This document shows, piece after piece, positions 8,082 to 16,964 of a stretch of 64,000 nt of DNA. How positions within the stretch are numbered: the first letter of the stretch is position 1; each line of letters starts with the position of its first letter. The position numbers were made by a program, and so were the translations under genes. Where the stretch lies: assembly GCF_022835695.1 (NCBI RefSeq), contig NZ_BQUV01000004.1, positions 558,001 to 622,000 of the forward strand, written 5' to 3'. The notes beneath the pieces were generated by a model that worked only from the letters and a program-made list of their open reading frames with translations, did not search any database and was not told where the DNA came from. Origin of the DNA: Bradyrhizobium sp. Ce-3. Lineage in GTDB: Bacteria; Pseudomonadota; Alphaproteobacteria; Rhizobiales; Xanthobacteraceae.

Positions 8082-9326
8082 ATGGCGATCGATTTCACGC
8101 TCACGGCACAGCAGCGCGAGCTGCAACTCGCCTCCCGCAAATTTGCCAGGGAGGTGCTGGCCGAGGCCAGGGCCGCCGAAAAGCTGGCAACGCCGGAGCA
8201 ACGCTTCCTCGCCACCAAGCCGACCTACGAGGCGATGGTCGCGGCCGGCTATCTGCGCAAATGCATTCCGGCGCCGGCGGGTGGCGACAATGCCGGCATG
8301 ATCGACATGGCAATCCTGGCCGAGGAATTCTACAGCGTGAACCCCAGCGTGACGCTGACCATGCTCGGCAGCGTGCTCGGCCTGCTGCCGCTGCTGCTCG
8401 GCGGCACGCCGGAACAGTGCCAGCGCTTGCTTCCTCCGTTCCTGAAGACCAGCGGCGCCCCGCTCGCCGCCTTTTGCTCCAGCGAGCCGGGCGGCAGCGC
8501 CAATGCCGCCTCGCCACCGCCCGGCGAGGGGGTGCGCACCACGGCCCGGCGAGAGGGCGACAGCTGGCTGATCAACGGCCGCAAGAAATGGGTGTCGTCG
8601 GCGACCGGCTGGAATCGCAAGGGCGCCGATCTCCTGACCATCGTATGCCGGACCGATCCGGCGGCGGCGGCGGACGCGGCCATCTCGATCATTGCCGTGC
8701 AAGGACCGGTAGAGGGCCTCGTGTTCGAACGCGCGATCGACAGCATCGGCCATCGCGCGCACCTTGTCCCGCAATTTGGTTTGCAGAATGTCGCGGCACC
8801 GCACCACAATCTACTCGGTCAGCAAGGCTCAGGTTTGGCGCTGACCGCCGCGGCGTTCACCGGCACCGCGGCGCTGGTCGGAATCTTCGGCGTCGCGCTG
8901 ATGCGCGCGGCGTTCGCGTTCGCGCTGGATTTTGCCCGCAGCGAAAAGCGCGGCGGCGTCCACCCCATCATCGAGCATCAGGCGGTCGGATACGCCCTCG
9001 CCGATGCCAAGACCACGATCGAGGCGGCCCGCTATCTGAGCTGGCGCGCCTGCCACGCGCTGGACACCCAGTCCCCGGCGGCCGAGGAGCTTTCGGTGCA
9101 GGCCAAGATCTTCGGCTCCGAGGCCGCCGTGCGCGTCATCACCGATCTGATGCGGGTGGTCGGGATCGACAGCTATGACCATGAGGCGCCATTCGGCGGC
9201 CTGCTGCAGGACGCGCTTGCGCTGCCGATCTTCGACGGCGGCAATCTCGGCATCCGGCGGCGGCAACTGCACACGATGTTCAAGAGCCGCGACTACAGCC
9301 CGCTCGCCGCAAGCGGCGCGGCGTGA
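8082..9326 (+). CDS. Acyl-CoA dehydrogenase family protein
   Basis: 414 residues from the ATG at 8082, which has GGAGG eight bases upstream; an ATG at 8049 lacks this. The three-part acyl-CoA dehydrogenase layout is visible: N-terminal helical domain (FTLTAQQRELQLASRKFAREV), a central beta domain (LAAFCSSEPGGSANA, then WLINGRKKWVSSAT), and a C-terminal helical domain (GLALTAAAFTGTAALVGIFG, EHQAVGYALADAKTTIEAAR, DLMRVVGIDSYDHEAPFGGLLQD). It is an FAD enzyme oxidising acyl-CoA or a related thioester; in this branch the substrate varies and some members act as monooxygenases. It is followed 15 bases later by an SDR, suggesting an operon. Confidence 0.88.
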   Translation: MAIDFTLTAQQRELQLASRKFAREVLAEARAAEKLATPEQRFLATKPTYEAMVAAGYLRKCIPAPAGGDNAGMIDMAILAEEFYSVNPSVTLTMLGSVLGLLPLLLGGTPEQCQRLLPPFLKTSGAPLAAFCSSEPGGSANAASPPPGEGVRTTARREGDSWLINGRKKWVSSATGWNRKGADLLTIVCRTDPAAAADAAISIIAVQGPVEGLVFERAIDSIGHRAHLVPQFGLQNVAAPHHNLLGQQGSGLALTAAAFTGTAALVGIFGVALMRAAFAFALDFARSEKRGGVHPIIEHQAVGYALADAKTTIEAARYLSWRACHALDTQSPAAEELSVQAKIFGSEAAVRVITDLMRVVGIDSYDHEAPFGGLLQDALALPIFDGGNLGIRRRQLHTMFKSRDYSPLAASGAA

Positions 9327-9341
9327 AGAAGGAGCGCAATC

Positions 9342-10061
9342 ATGAGCACAGAACGGAAGGTGGCGGTCGTCACCGGCGCATCCCAGGGGATCGGCGCCGG
9401 CCTCGTTCAGGCCTTCAGGGATCGCAACTGCCGGGTGGTTGCGACGTCGCGCGCGATCAAGCCAGCCACCGACCCCGACATCGTCACGGTGGCGGCCGAC
9501 GTCGGCGCAGCCGGTACGGCGGACGACGTGTTCAAGGCGGCACTGGAGCGCTTCGGCCGCGTCGACACGCTGGTCAACAACGCCGGCATCTTCATGGCGA
9601 AGCCGTTCACGGCCTACACGCAGGATGACTACGCGAGCTACATCTCGACCAACGTGACCGGCTTCTTCCACATGACCCAACGTGCGCTGGAGCTGATGAG
9701 CAGGCAGGGCCACGGTCACGTCGTCAGCATCACGACCAGTCTCGTCGACCAACCGATGAGCAGCGTTCCCGCCGCCCTCGCCTCGCTGACCAAGGGCGCC
9801 TTGAACGCCGCAACCCGCGCGCTCGCCATCGAATACGCAAGAACCGGAATCCGCGTCAACGCGGTGTCGCCCGGAATCATCAAGACCCCGATGCACCCAG
9901 CGGAGGCGCATCCAGCGCTGGCAGCGCTTCACCCGGTCGGCAGAATGGGAGAGATCTCCGACGTCGTCGGCGCGGTGCTTTATCTCGATAGCGCAAGCTT
10001 CGTGACCGGAGAGGTGCTCCACGTCGACGGCGGACAGGCTGCCGGCCATCACATGCCATAG
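9342..10061 (+). CDS. Short-chain dehydrogenase/reductase (SDR)
   Basis: 239 residues with the classical SDR signature: glycine-rich NAD(P) site TGASQGIGAGL (residues about 11-21), NNAG at about 83-86, catalytic Ser in SITTSL, and C-terminal RVNAVSPGIIKTPM. The usual YxxxK is altered: the expected Tyr region reads VPAALASLTKGALN, so the catalytic Tyr appears replaced while Lys is kept. If confirmed by alignment, this enzyme may be catalytically impaired or use another residue. A GAAGGAG box precedes the ATG. It is probably co-transcribed with the acyl-CoA dehydrogenase. Confidence 0.9.
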   Translation: MSTERKVAVVTGASQGIGAGLVQAFRDRNCRVVATSRAIKPATDPDIVTVAADVGAAGTADDVFKAALERFGRVDTLVNNAGIFMAKPFTAYTQDDYASYISTNVTGFFHMTQRALELMSRQGHGHVVSITTSLVDQPMSSVPAALASLTKGALNAATRALAIEYARTGIRVNAVSPGIIKTPMHPAEAHPALAALHPVGRMGEISDVVGAVLYLDSASFVTGEVLHVDGGQAAGHHMP

Positions 10062-10279
10062 GACGGATCGACCCGGCGGGCGGCCCGCGTCAGCGAAGCG
10101 CCATTTCGGGTCGATCGTTCGGGGGCTTACCATCGAAGAACCTTCGCCCTGTGTGCACTATTGGACATAACTTTCCATGGCGACCTGCCATCATGGTTCC
10201 ATCACCGCACGACTCCTGGCTTCTATCGGTGATGAGAACGCCGGTTGCGCTCCCGCCCACCCCAGAGGGAGTTCAGAAC

Positions 10280-10477
10280 ATGAGACGACGGCGGTTTACG
10301 CAGACAGAATCCCTTCAACAACGGCTCGCTTCGTTCGCCGAAGCGGCGCGCGCGGAAGCAACCAAGCTCTCGCCCGGCCGGGAACGTGACGCACTTCTGA
10401 AGAAGGCTCGGCAGGCCGATACGGCCTCGCACCTGGACGACTGGGCCAGATCGAAGGGCCTGCAGGCGCCGAAGTAA
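10280..10477 (+). CDS. Small hypothetical protein (65 aa)
   Basis: A 65-residue, highly charged helical protein starting at 10280 after an AGAGGGAG box. It has pattern RFTQTESLQQRLASFAEAAR, AEATKLSPGRERDALLKKAR and ends DWARSKGLQAPK. The heptad-like spacing suggests a short coiled coil. I associate similar small proteins with Bradyrhizobium genomes but know no function. Confidence 0.65.
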   Translation: MRRRRFTQTESLQQRLASFAEAARAEATKLSPGRERDALLKKARQADTASHLDDWARSKGLQAPK

Positions 10478-10529
10478 GGCGCGCTGTCTACATTGGCAGC
10501 AGATCGCTCTCGCCTTTTGTGGCGTGGCG

Positions 10530-10622
10530 TTAGCCGGGCCCGAAGATGATGTATAGCAGCGTCACGCCCACGACGGCCGTCCAACCGATCGACGCCGCAA
10601 CGGCCCATACCTGCATCGGCAT
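10530..10622 (-). CDS. Possible 30-residue single-pass membrane peptide
   Basis: On the minus strand an ATG at 10622 with a GGAGAG box at eight bases starts a 30-residue peptide, MPMQVWAVAASIGWTAVVGV then TLLYIIFGPG, ending TAA at 10530. Nearly the whole peptide is one transmembrane helix. The good Shine-Dalgarno and amphipathic ends argue for a real small membrane protein, but the size makes chance possible. Confidence 0.4.
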   Translation of the reverse strand: MPMQVWAVAASIGWTAVVGVTLLYIIFGPG

Positions 10623-10655
10623 CGGACGGCTCTCCGCAATCAATGAAGCAACACG

Positions 10656-10687
10656 AAGAGGCCGCTGGCGCTGGTCAGCGGCCTCTT
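10656..10687. terminator. Hairpin, possible terminator
   Basis: A perfect 12-bp stem (10656-10667 with 10676-10687) with an eight-base loop. Neither side has a long T-run, so it may be a terminator for readthrough from the left or a repeat remnant. Confidence 0.4.
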
Positions 10688-10689
10688 GA

Positions 10690-11040
10690 ACCTGGTCTCA
10701 AATGAACGTCTCTGTGATCAAAATAATCATCTCAGGTCCGCCATGATTAGACCGAGAATCTGCCGCGCTGTGAAGCGCGAACAGGCTCCCCGATCAACGG
10801 AACTCTTGTGACGTTGCGAGTACGACACACATTCGGCAGTGCGCGCGCATCGCGGTTCGAAACCGGCCGACATCCAGCGCAGACTGATCGGTTCTAGCTT
10901 GCGGGCGGATGTCGAACTCTCACGGGTCGGCTCCAGGCCGCGCAATCACAATTATTCGCTTTTTCAGAACTTACTGTTGACGCGACACCCAACTCAGCGG
11001 TCTAATGCGCGCGTCTCACCCGATCGAGGGACGCTGCGCA
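10690..11040. other. Intergenic stretch without a supported gene
   Basis: Only short frames without ribosome binding sites or motifs occur here on either strand; base composition is a little less GC-rich than in genes. Nothing else is seen. Confidence 0.4.
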
Positions 11041-11400
11041 TCGTCAGGAGTGTTGCGGTGAGATGCGGTGGACGCCGAGGTCACGACAGACGACGCGTGA
11101 TTGGAGCGGACGGTGAAGTCGTGTGGTCCTGACGCCCTAGCGGCAGGTGTCTTCGTGCAAGACGCGTTGCGTCATGCACGGGCGGTGACAAGCAAGCCCA
11201 GTCTCGCCGGGGAGAGCACGTATAAGCCGTAACCCATCGCGCAGGGAAAGCCGGGTTGTTTCCGGTTACACCTGTGGTCCTACCTCCCGCGTTTTTCATT
11301 ACGCGGGACCCATGGGTGCGATCGGCACCCGGCTTTGCCTGCGCCCTCTGATTTCAGGGCGGCGAAATGAAGAGCAAAGCTCGGGCAAACATGTCGCGAG
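11040..11400 (+). repeat. Hairpin-rich intergenic element, probably dispersed in Bradyrhizobium
   Basis: Three hairpins follow each other closely: TCCCGCG (11285-11291) with CGCGGGA (11302-11308); GGGTGC (11314-11319) with GCACCC (11325-11330); and CGCCCT (11342-11347) with AGGGCG (11356-11361). The sequence before them (from about 11050) has no good coding frame but resembles an intergenic element I recall as recurrent in Bradyrhizobium genomes. It could be a structured RNA or a non-autonomous repeat. The copy number cannot be judged from one window. Confidence 0.5.
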
Positions 11401-11431
11401 AATGCGAAGCTGCGTCCTTATCCTCAACTGT

Positions 11432-11546
11432 CATCGCCCGGCCTGCGCGCAATTGCGCACATGGACCGGGCGATCCAGTACGCCGCGGCCTCGCGATTCA
11501 AGCACTGCTGCCTCTGGAATACTGGATCACCCGCTTTCGCGGGTGA
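11432..11546. repeat. Dispersed palindromic repeat (REP-like)
   Basis: ATCGCCCGGCC near 11432 pairs imperfectly with GACCGGGCGAT near 11465-11475, and a second hairpin TCACCCGC (11527-11534) with GCGGGTGA (11539-11546) follows. This two-hairpin unit looks like a familiar Bradyrhizobium intergenic repeat. There is no coding content. Confidence 0.55.
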
Positions 11547-11760
11547 TGACACCGAACAAGACCGAACAGAACTCCGCGACATTGCGCCGCGAATCGCGCT
11601 GCGGCGCAACAATCAAAATGAGACTGCCCGTTAAGCCACATGGCGGCGACGACATCCGCGCCGCGCCCGCCTTCGGCTAGCTTTGCCGGCAACAACCGGA
11701 CGTCCGTCAGCCTTGTTCAGGCCAGGTGGACGCCGGCGACAACACAGAGGGAGGACCGCG

Positions 11761-13011
11761 ATGTTGAAGGGCAGTTTAGGACTGATTGCATTGAGCAGCC
11801 TGTTGCTTTCGGGCACGGCGTTCGCTCAGGAGAAGATCAAGGTCGGCGTCACCGCAACGCTCGAAGGCACCTATACCGTGCTCGGCGAGGATGGCATGCG
11901 CGGGCACCAGACCGCGCTCAACGTGCTCGGCAAGAAGATCGGCGACAAGGAGCTCGAATTCATCGTCGCCTCGACCGACGCAACGCCGGACTCCGCGGTG
12001 CGCGCGGTGCGCAAGCTGATCGAGCAGGACAAGGTGCAGATCCTGCTGTCGCCGCTGTCCGGCGACGAGGGCATCGCGGTCAAGAATTTTGCAAAAACCC
12101 ATCCGGAGCTGACTTTCGTCAACGCCGCCTCCGGCGCGCAGGAGACGACCTATGTCGATCCGGCGCCGAACTTCTTCCGCTACAACATGGACGGCGCGCA
12201 GTGGCAGGTCGGCCTCGGCAAATACGCCTATGAGACCAAGGGCTATCGCAAGATCGCCACCGTCGGCGAGGACTACTCCTTCATCTACACCCAGGTGTTC
12301 GGCCTGGTGCTCGAATTCTGCGGCGCCGGCGGCCAGGTCACCAACCGGCAATGGGTGCCGCTCGGCACCAAGGACTTCGCCTCCGTGATCGCTGCGCTTC
12401 CCGACGATGTCGATGCGATCTATCTCGGCCTCGGCGGCGCCGACGCCGTCAACTTCCTCAACCAGTATCAGCAGGCCGGCGGCAAGGCGCATCTGATGGG
12501 CGGCTCGATCATGATCGACCAGACCATCCTGTCCTCGAAGGGCAGCGCCAAGAACGCGCTGATCGGCACCATCGCCGCGAGCGGCCAGGCCGATACCTGG
12601 GAGGATCCGGGCTGGCAGAAATTCGTGAAGGCCTATCAGGACTCCTTCCCGGAGAACAAACGCTTCCCGAGCCCGTCGCTGCTCGCCACCAACTATTACG
12701 GCTCGACGATGGCGCTGATCCTGGCGCTGCGGCAGGTCAATGGCGACCTCTCCAACAACCAGGCCAAGCTGAAGGACGCGCTGGCCAAGATCGAGATCGA
12801 CGCGCCCAACGGCAAGATCAAGCTCGATTCCAACCGCCAGGCGATCGGCACCAACTTCGTCACCGAGGTGGTCGATGACGGCAAGGGCGCGCTGTTCTCC
12901 AAGGTCGTGAAGGTGATCCCGAACGTCAACCAGACGCTGGGCTACGATCCGGCGGTGTTCGCCAAGATCGGCCTGCCGAGCCGCACGGTCCCGGAGTGCA
13001 AGAAGTACTGA
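11761..13011 (+). CDS. Branched-chain-amino-acid-type ABC transporter, periplasmic binding protein
   Basis: 416 residues from the ATG at 11761 (GGAGG at eight bases). A signal peptide (MLKGSLGLIALSSLLLSGTA, cleavage after AFAQ) precedes a type I periplasmic-binding fold: IKVGVTATLEGTYTVLGEDG, VRAVRKLIEQDKVQILLSPL, NAASGAQET. The family (LivJ/LivK, Peripla_BP_6) also serves aromatic acids, amides and urea, so the ligand is not fixed by sequence. It is the first gene of the long plus-strand block; permease and ATPase genes follow after an AraC gene. Confidence 0.92.
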   Translation: MLKGSLGLIALSSLLLSGTAFAQEKIKVGVTATLEGTYTVLGEDGMRGHQTALNVLGKKIGDKELEFIVASTDATPDSAVRAVRKLIEQDKVQILLSPLSGDEGIAVKNFAKTHPELTFVNAASGAQETTYVDPAPNFFRYNMDGAQWQVGLGKYAYETKGYRKIATVGEDYSFIYTQVFGLVLEFCGAGGQVTNRQWVPLGTKDFASVIAALPDDVDAIYLGLGGADAVNFLNQYQQAGGKAHLMGGSIMIDQTILSSKGSAKNALIGTIAASGQADTWEDPGWQKFVKAYQDSFPENKRFPSPSLLATNYYGSTMALILALRQVNGDLSNNQAKLKDALAKIEIDAPNGKIKLDSNRQAIGTNFVTEVVDDGKGALFSKVVKVIPNVNQTLGYDPAVFAKIGLPSRTVPECKKY

Positions 13012-13149
13012 CGTATTTGCTGCAGGTGCGAGCAAGCCGGCCGTGACGAAGGCGCGCGGTTGCATGAACAGCCCTGCTCGCCCTTGCTTTCCGCGGGCGG
13101 ATGATGAACGCTTGTCGAAAAGACAAGAACATCCCGCGGGAGGGGAGGC

Positions 13150-13968
13150 ATGAGCAGGGCGCTTGCCGTCTTCCACGGCCGGTTCGGTCGCGCGACGGTC
13201 TATCAGTTGAACCGTCCCTTCAACGTGCATGCGCACCGCGAAGGGCACCTGATCTTTCATGTCGGCGGCACGCCGGCCCAGATCGACGTCTCGGAGCAGC
13301 GCCTGCTGCTCAAGGACGACACCGTGGTCGCGGTCAACCCGTGGGAACCGCACAATTTCCTGCCGACCGATATGGACCACGGCGCGATCTTCTTCGTGCT
13401 CTATGTCAACGCCGAATGGTTCACGCCGCAGCCCGCCAGTGCGCAGGGGCTGCGCTTCGGCCGCACCTTCTTTCCGCGCACCGAGGCGCTCGACCGGCTG
13501 ATCCGCCGCACCGCAGCACTCGTGTGCGGCGCGCCCTCGCTGCGCAGCCTGGATTGCGAGCTCAGGCAGCTGATCGATTCCTGCTACGAGGAGAGCTGGC
13601 AGGCGACGCAGGATGCGCGCGCCGCTGCCGCCGTGACCGATTTCCGGGTCCGCAAATCGATCAAGCTGATGTCGGAAAGCCCCGGCGCCGAGATCGAGCT
13701 CGACGCGATCGCGCGCGAAGCCGGGCTGTCGCGGCCACACTTCTACCGGCTGTTCCGCACCCAGACCGGCGTCACCCCTCACCTCTACATGAACACGCTG
13801 ATCATGGAGCAGGCGCTGGATGCGCTGGTCGCGACCGAGGCGCCGATCGCCGACATCGGCTTCGATCTCGGCTTCTCCTCGCAGAGCGGTTTCACCCGCT
13901 TCTTCGCCGCCAATGTCGGCATGGCCCCGACCGACTATCGCCGCGCCGCCAAGGTGTTGCGGCCGTAA
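13150..13968 (+). CDS. AraC-family regulator with N-terminal cupin domain
   Basis: 272 residues; the start at 13150 has a GGGAGGGGAGG box. The N-terminal 130 residues form a cupin-like sensor (HAHREGHLIFHVGGTPAQID, VAVNPWEPHNFLPTD). The C-terminal two helix-turn-helix motifs are IAREAGLSRPHFYRLFRTQ and IADIGFDLGFSSQSGFTRFF. It sits between the binding-protein gene and the permease genes, which suggests it controls the import/catabolic cluster, presumably with the imported compound or a product as inducer. Confidence 0.92.
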   Translation: MSRALAVFHGRFGRATVYQLNRPFNVHAHREGHLIFHVGGTPAQIDVSEQRLLLKDDTVVAVNPWEPHNFLPTDMDHGAIFFVLYVNAEWFTPQPASAQGLRFGRTFFPRTEALDRLIRRTAALVCGAPSLRSLDCELRQLIDSCYEESWQATQDARAAAAVTDFRVRKSIKLMSESPGAEIELDAIAREAGLSRPHFYRLFRTQTGVTPHLYMNTLIMEQALDALVATEAPIADIGFDLGFSSQSGFTRFFAANVGMAPTDYRRAAKVLRP

Positions 13969-14089
13969 CGGAGTTCCGGAGCAGACGATAAAAGATACTC
14001 TCGATCAAATCCCACGCTTTCACCCTCGGTAGGATGAACGGACACGCGGCCCGGCAGACGGTCGCGACATCCGAGGGAACGCGACGGAG

Positions 14090-15100
14090 ATGGCCAGGTT
14101 CATCGAACGCCATCCGGCCTGGGCGCTGATCGTGATCATCGCGGTCGCGGTACTCGCGTGGCTGGTGTTCGCGATCTGGCCGCCGGGGCTGGAGGCCGCG
14201 ATCGGCCGCAAGCGCGTGTTCCTCAATGCCGTCTTGAACGGCATCACGCTCGGCGGGCTGTATTTCCTGGTCGCCAGCGGCTTCACGCTGATCTTCGGGT
14301 TGATGCGCAACGTCAACCTCGCGCACGGCTCGCTCTATCTGTTCGGCGGCTATATCGGCTACGCTGTCAGCACCTGGACCGGATCGTGGATCCTCTCCTT
14401 CATCGTCGCCTTCATCGCGGTGGCGTTGGTCGGCGTGATCCTGCAACTCGCCGTGTTCCGCCGCATGGAGGGGCAGGACCTCAGGCAGACCATGGTGACG
14501 ATCGGGCTGTCGATCGTGTTCGCCGATCTGATGCTGTGGGTGTTCGGCGGCGACTTCTACCAGGTCCAGACCCCGAGCTGGCTGATCGGCCCGATACAAT
14601 TGCCGCTGCTCACCGCGATCAAATCGTCGGGCGAGCCGGTCTATCTGCAATATCCGCTGGTGCGGCTGGTGATCTTCGCCGCCTCCGTCGTGATCGGGAT
14701 CGCGATGTGGCTGGCGCTCAACCGCACGCGGATCGGCATGATCGTGCGCGCCGGGGTCGACGACCGCGACATCCTGGCCGCGACCGGGGTGCGGATCCAG
14801 CTGGTATTCGTGCTGGTGTTCGCGCTCGGCGCGGGCCTTGCCGGCATCGCCGGCGTGGTCGGCGGCACCTTCCAGTCGCTGTCGCCGGGCGAGGACACCC
14901 GGTTCCTGCTCGCTTCGCTGGTCGTCGTGATCGTCGGCGGCATGGGCTCGATCCCGGGAGCTGCGCTCGGCGCCGTCATCATCGGCCTCGCCGAACAGCT
15001 CGGCTCGGTCTACATCCCGACCTACGCCATCGTCGTCACCTTCCTGATCATGGTGCTGGTGCTGGCAGTCCGCCCGCAGGGCCTGCTCGCGAGGCGATGA
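14090..15100 (+). CDS. Branched-chain-type ABC transporter permease (LivH-like)
   Basis: 336 residues, with eight or so hydrophobic segments. LivH-type motifs are visible: LNGITLGGLYFLVASGFTLI, FGLMRNVNLAHGSLYLFGGY, and SLVVVIVGGMGSIPGAALGA near the C-terminus, which contacts the ATPase. One extra N-terminal hydrophobic helix (WALIVIIAVAVLAWLVFAIW) precedes the core. Three bases separate it from the LivM-like gene, so the two are co-transcribed. Confidence 0.93.
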   Translation: MARFIERHPAWALIVIIAVAVLAWLVFAIWPPGLEAAIGRKRVFLNAVLNGITLGGLYFLVASGFTLIFGLMRNVNLAHGSLYLFGGYIGYAVSTWTGSWILSFIVAFIAVALVGVILQLAVFRRMEGQDLRQTMVTIGLSIVFADLMLWVFGGDFYQVQTPSWLIGPIQLPLLTAIKSSGEPVYLQYPLVRLVIFAASVVIGIAMWLALNRTRIGMIVRAGVDDRDILAATGVRIQLVFVLVFALGAGLAGIAGVVGGTFQSLSPGEDTRFLLASLVVVIVGGMGSIPGAALGAVIIGLAEQLGSVYIPTYAIVVTFLIMVLVLAVRPQGLLARR

Positions 15101-15103
15101 CAG

Positions 15104-16189
15104 ATGTCTCTGCTTCAGAGCACCCAGCTGCGCCCCGACCCGTCCGCCAACGCAACCCGCCGCGCCTTGATCCGGGCCTGGCCGGAATTCCAGAATCCGG
15201 CCGCCTGGCTGGTCGCGCTGATCCTGGTGATCATGCCGCTGATCGCCAACGGCTTCTTCCTGATCGAGATCTTCGCCACCACGCTGATCCTCGGCATCAT
15301 CGCGCTGAGCCTGATGTTCCTCGCCGGCTATGGCGGCATGGTCAGCCTGATGCAGCTCACCATCGCCGGTTTCGCCGGCTACATGGTCGCGGTGTTCGGC
15401 GTCAGCGGCAACGCCAACATCAGCCTCGGCTGGCCGTGGTGGCTGGCAACGCCGATGGCGCTGGCGCTGGCGACGCTGTTCGGCACGCTCGGCGGCGCGC
15501 TCGCGGTGCGCACCGAGGGCATCTACACCATCATGATCACGCTCGCGATCGGTGCCGCCTTCTACTACTTCACCAACCAGAACTGGGCGATCTTCAACGG
15601 CCACACCGGCATCAACACCGTCGCGACGCCGCATTTCTGGGGCGTCGACTGGCGCAGCGACATCGCCTTCTACTACGTGACACTCGGCGTCGCCGCGATC
15701 TGCTACTTCGCCGTCCAGTACGTCTCGCGCGCGCCGTTCGGCCTCGCGCTGCAGGGCGTCCGCGACAATTCCCGCCGCATGGCGGCGCTCGGCTTCAATC
15801 CGAACGCGCACCGCATCGCGGCCTACGCCTTCGCCGCCTTCATCGCGGCACTCGGCGGCGTGCTGCAGGTCTGGAACTACCGGCAGATCTCGCCCGGCTC
15901 GGTCAGCGTCGGCGCCTGCATCGACGTCCTGATCATCGCCGTGGTCGGCGGCATCACGCGGCCGATCGGCCCGTTCATCGGCGCGCTGATCTTCGTGCTG
16001 CTGCGCACCTTCGCGCTCGACGTGCTGATCAAGTTCGGCCTCGACGGCAACCGCTTCCGCCTGCTGATCGGGCTCGGCTTCCTCGCCATCGTGTTCTGGT
16101 CGTCCGACGGCGTGATCGGCCTCTGGGAGCGCTGGCGACGCCGCAATGTATCCCCGGCACAACGTTCAGGCGGAGGCCGCCATGGATAG
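15104..16189 (+). CDS. Branched-chain-type ABC transporter permease (LivM-like)
   Basis: 361 residues and polytopic. LivM motifs include ALSLMFLAGYGGMVSLMQLT, GALAVRTEGIYTIMITLAIG, ALQGVRDNSRRMAALGFNPN and the EAA-like region near GVRDN. Its stop codon overlaps the start of the LivG-like gene by eight bases, indicating translational coupling. It pairs with the LivH-like subunit to form the membrane channel. Confidence 0.93.
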   Translation: MSLLQSTQLRPDPSANATRRALIRAWPEFQNPAAWLVALILVIMPLIANGFFLIEIFATTLILGIIALSLMFLAGYGGMVSLMQLTIAGFAGYMVAVFGVSGNANISLGWPWWLATPMALALATLFGTLGGALAVRTEGIYTIMITLAIGAAFYYFTNQNWAIFNGHTGINTVATPHFWGVDWRSDIAFYYVTLGVAAICYFAVQYVSRAPFGLALQGVRDNSRRMAALGFNPNAHRIAAYAFAAFIAALGGVLQVWNYRQISPGSVSVGACIDVLIIAVVGGITRPIGPFIGALIFVLLRTFALDVLIKFGLDGNRFRLLIGLGFLAIVFWSSDGVIGLWERWRRRNVSPAQRSGGGRHG

Positions 16190-16964
16190 CGTCGCGCAGC
16201 GGCTGTCCGTGGTCGGCGCCGGTGCTGCGCTGGAGCTGCGCGGCGTGACCCGGCTGTTCGGCGCGCTCGCGGCGCTGACCGACGTCACCATCACCGTGCG
16301 CCCCGGCGAACGCCGCGCGGTGCTCGGCTCGAACGGCGCCGGCAAGACCACGCTGTTCAATTGCATCACCGGCGACTTTCCACCCTCCTCCGGCACGATC
16401 CGCTTCTTCGGCGAGGACATCACCCAGTTCCCGCCCTATGAGCGGATCCGCCGGGGCTTGCGCCGCACCTACCAGATCTCGGCGCTGTTCCCCGGTCTCA
16501 CGGTGCAGGACAACGTCTATCTCGCCTGCCGCGGCGTCTCGCGCGGCCGCTTCTCGTTGCTGCGCCCTGGACAGAACGACGCGCTGATGCACGCGACCGA
16601 AACGCTGGTGCAGGCCGTGCACCTTGCCGGCGTCAAGGACCAGCGCGTCGCCGAACTCGCGCATGGCCAGCAACGCCAGCTCGAGATCGCGCTGGCGCTG
16701 GCCGGCGCGCCGCGCTTCATCCTGTTCGACGAGCCGGCGGCGGGACTGTCACCGACCGAGCGGCGCGAGCTGATCGAGATCCTGACCTCGCTGCCGGCGC
16801 ATATCGGCTACATCATCATCGAGCACGACATGGACGTCGCGCTGCGCGTGGTCGAGAGCGTAACGATGATGCACAACGGCCGCATCTTCAAGGAAGGCCT
16901 GCCGCGCGAGATCGAATCCGATCCCGAGGTGCAGCAGCTTTATCTCGGAGGCGGCCATGAATGA
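16182..16964 (+). CDS. ABC transporter ATP-binding protein (LivG-like)
   Basis: 260 residues. The start at 16182 (MDSVAQR) has GGAGG upstream; a frame-extending ATG at 16146 lies well inside the permease gene and is less likely. Walker A GSNGAGKTT, signature LAHGQQRQLE in place of the LSGGQ consensus (common in LivG), Walker B FILFDEPAAGLSP, and switch IIEHDMD are all present. It energises import together with the LivF half encoded by the next gene, overlapping it by eight bases. Confidence 0.93.
   Translation: MDSVAQRLSVVGAGAALELRGVTRLFGALAALTDVTITVRPGERRAVLGSNGAGKTTLFNCITGDFPPSSGTIRFFGEDITQFPPYERIRRGLRRTYQISALFPGLTVQDNVYLACRGVSRGRFSLLRPGQNDALMHATETLVQAVHLAGVKDQRVAELAHGQQRQLEIALALAGAPRFILFDEPAAGLSPTERRELIEILTSLPAHIGYIIIEHDMDVALRVVESVTMMHNGRIFKEGLPREIESDPEVQQLYLGGGHE

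Noticed and set aside
13892-16162. 756-codon minus-strand frame
   Set aside because: Antisense to LivH/LivM-like permeases; Asp/Gln/His-rich low-complexity shadow.
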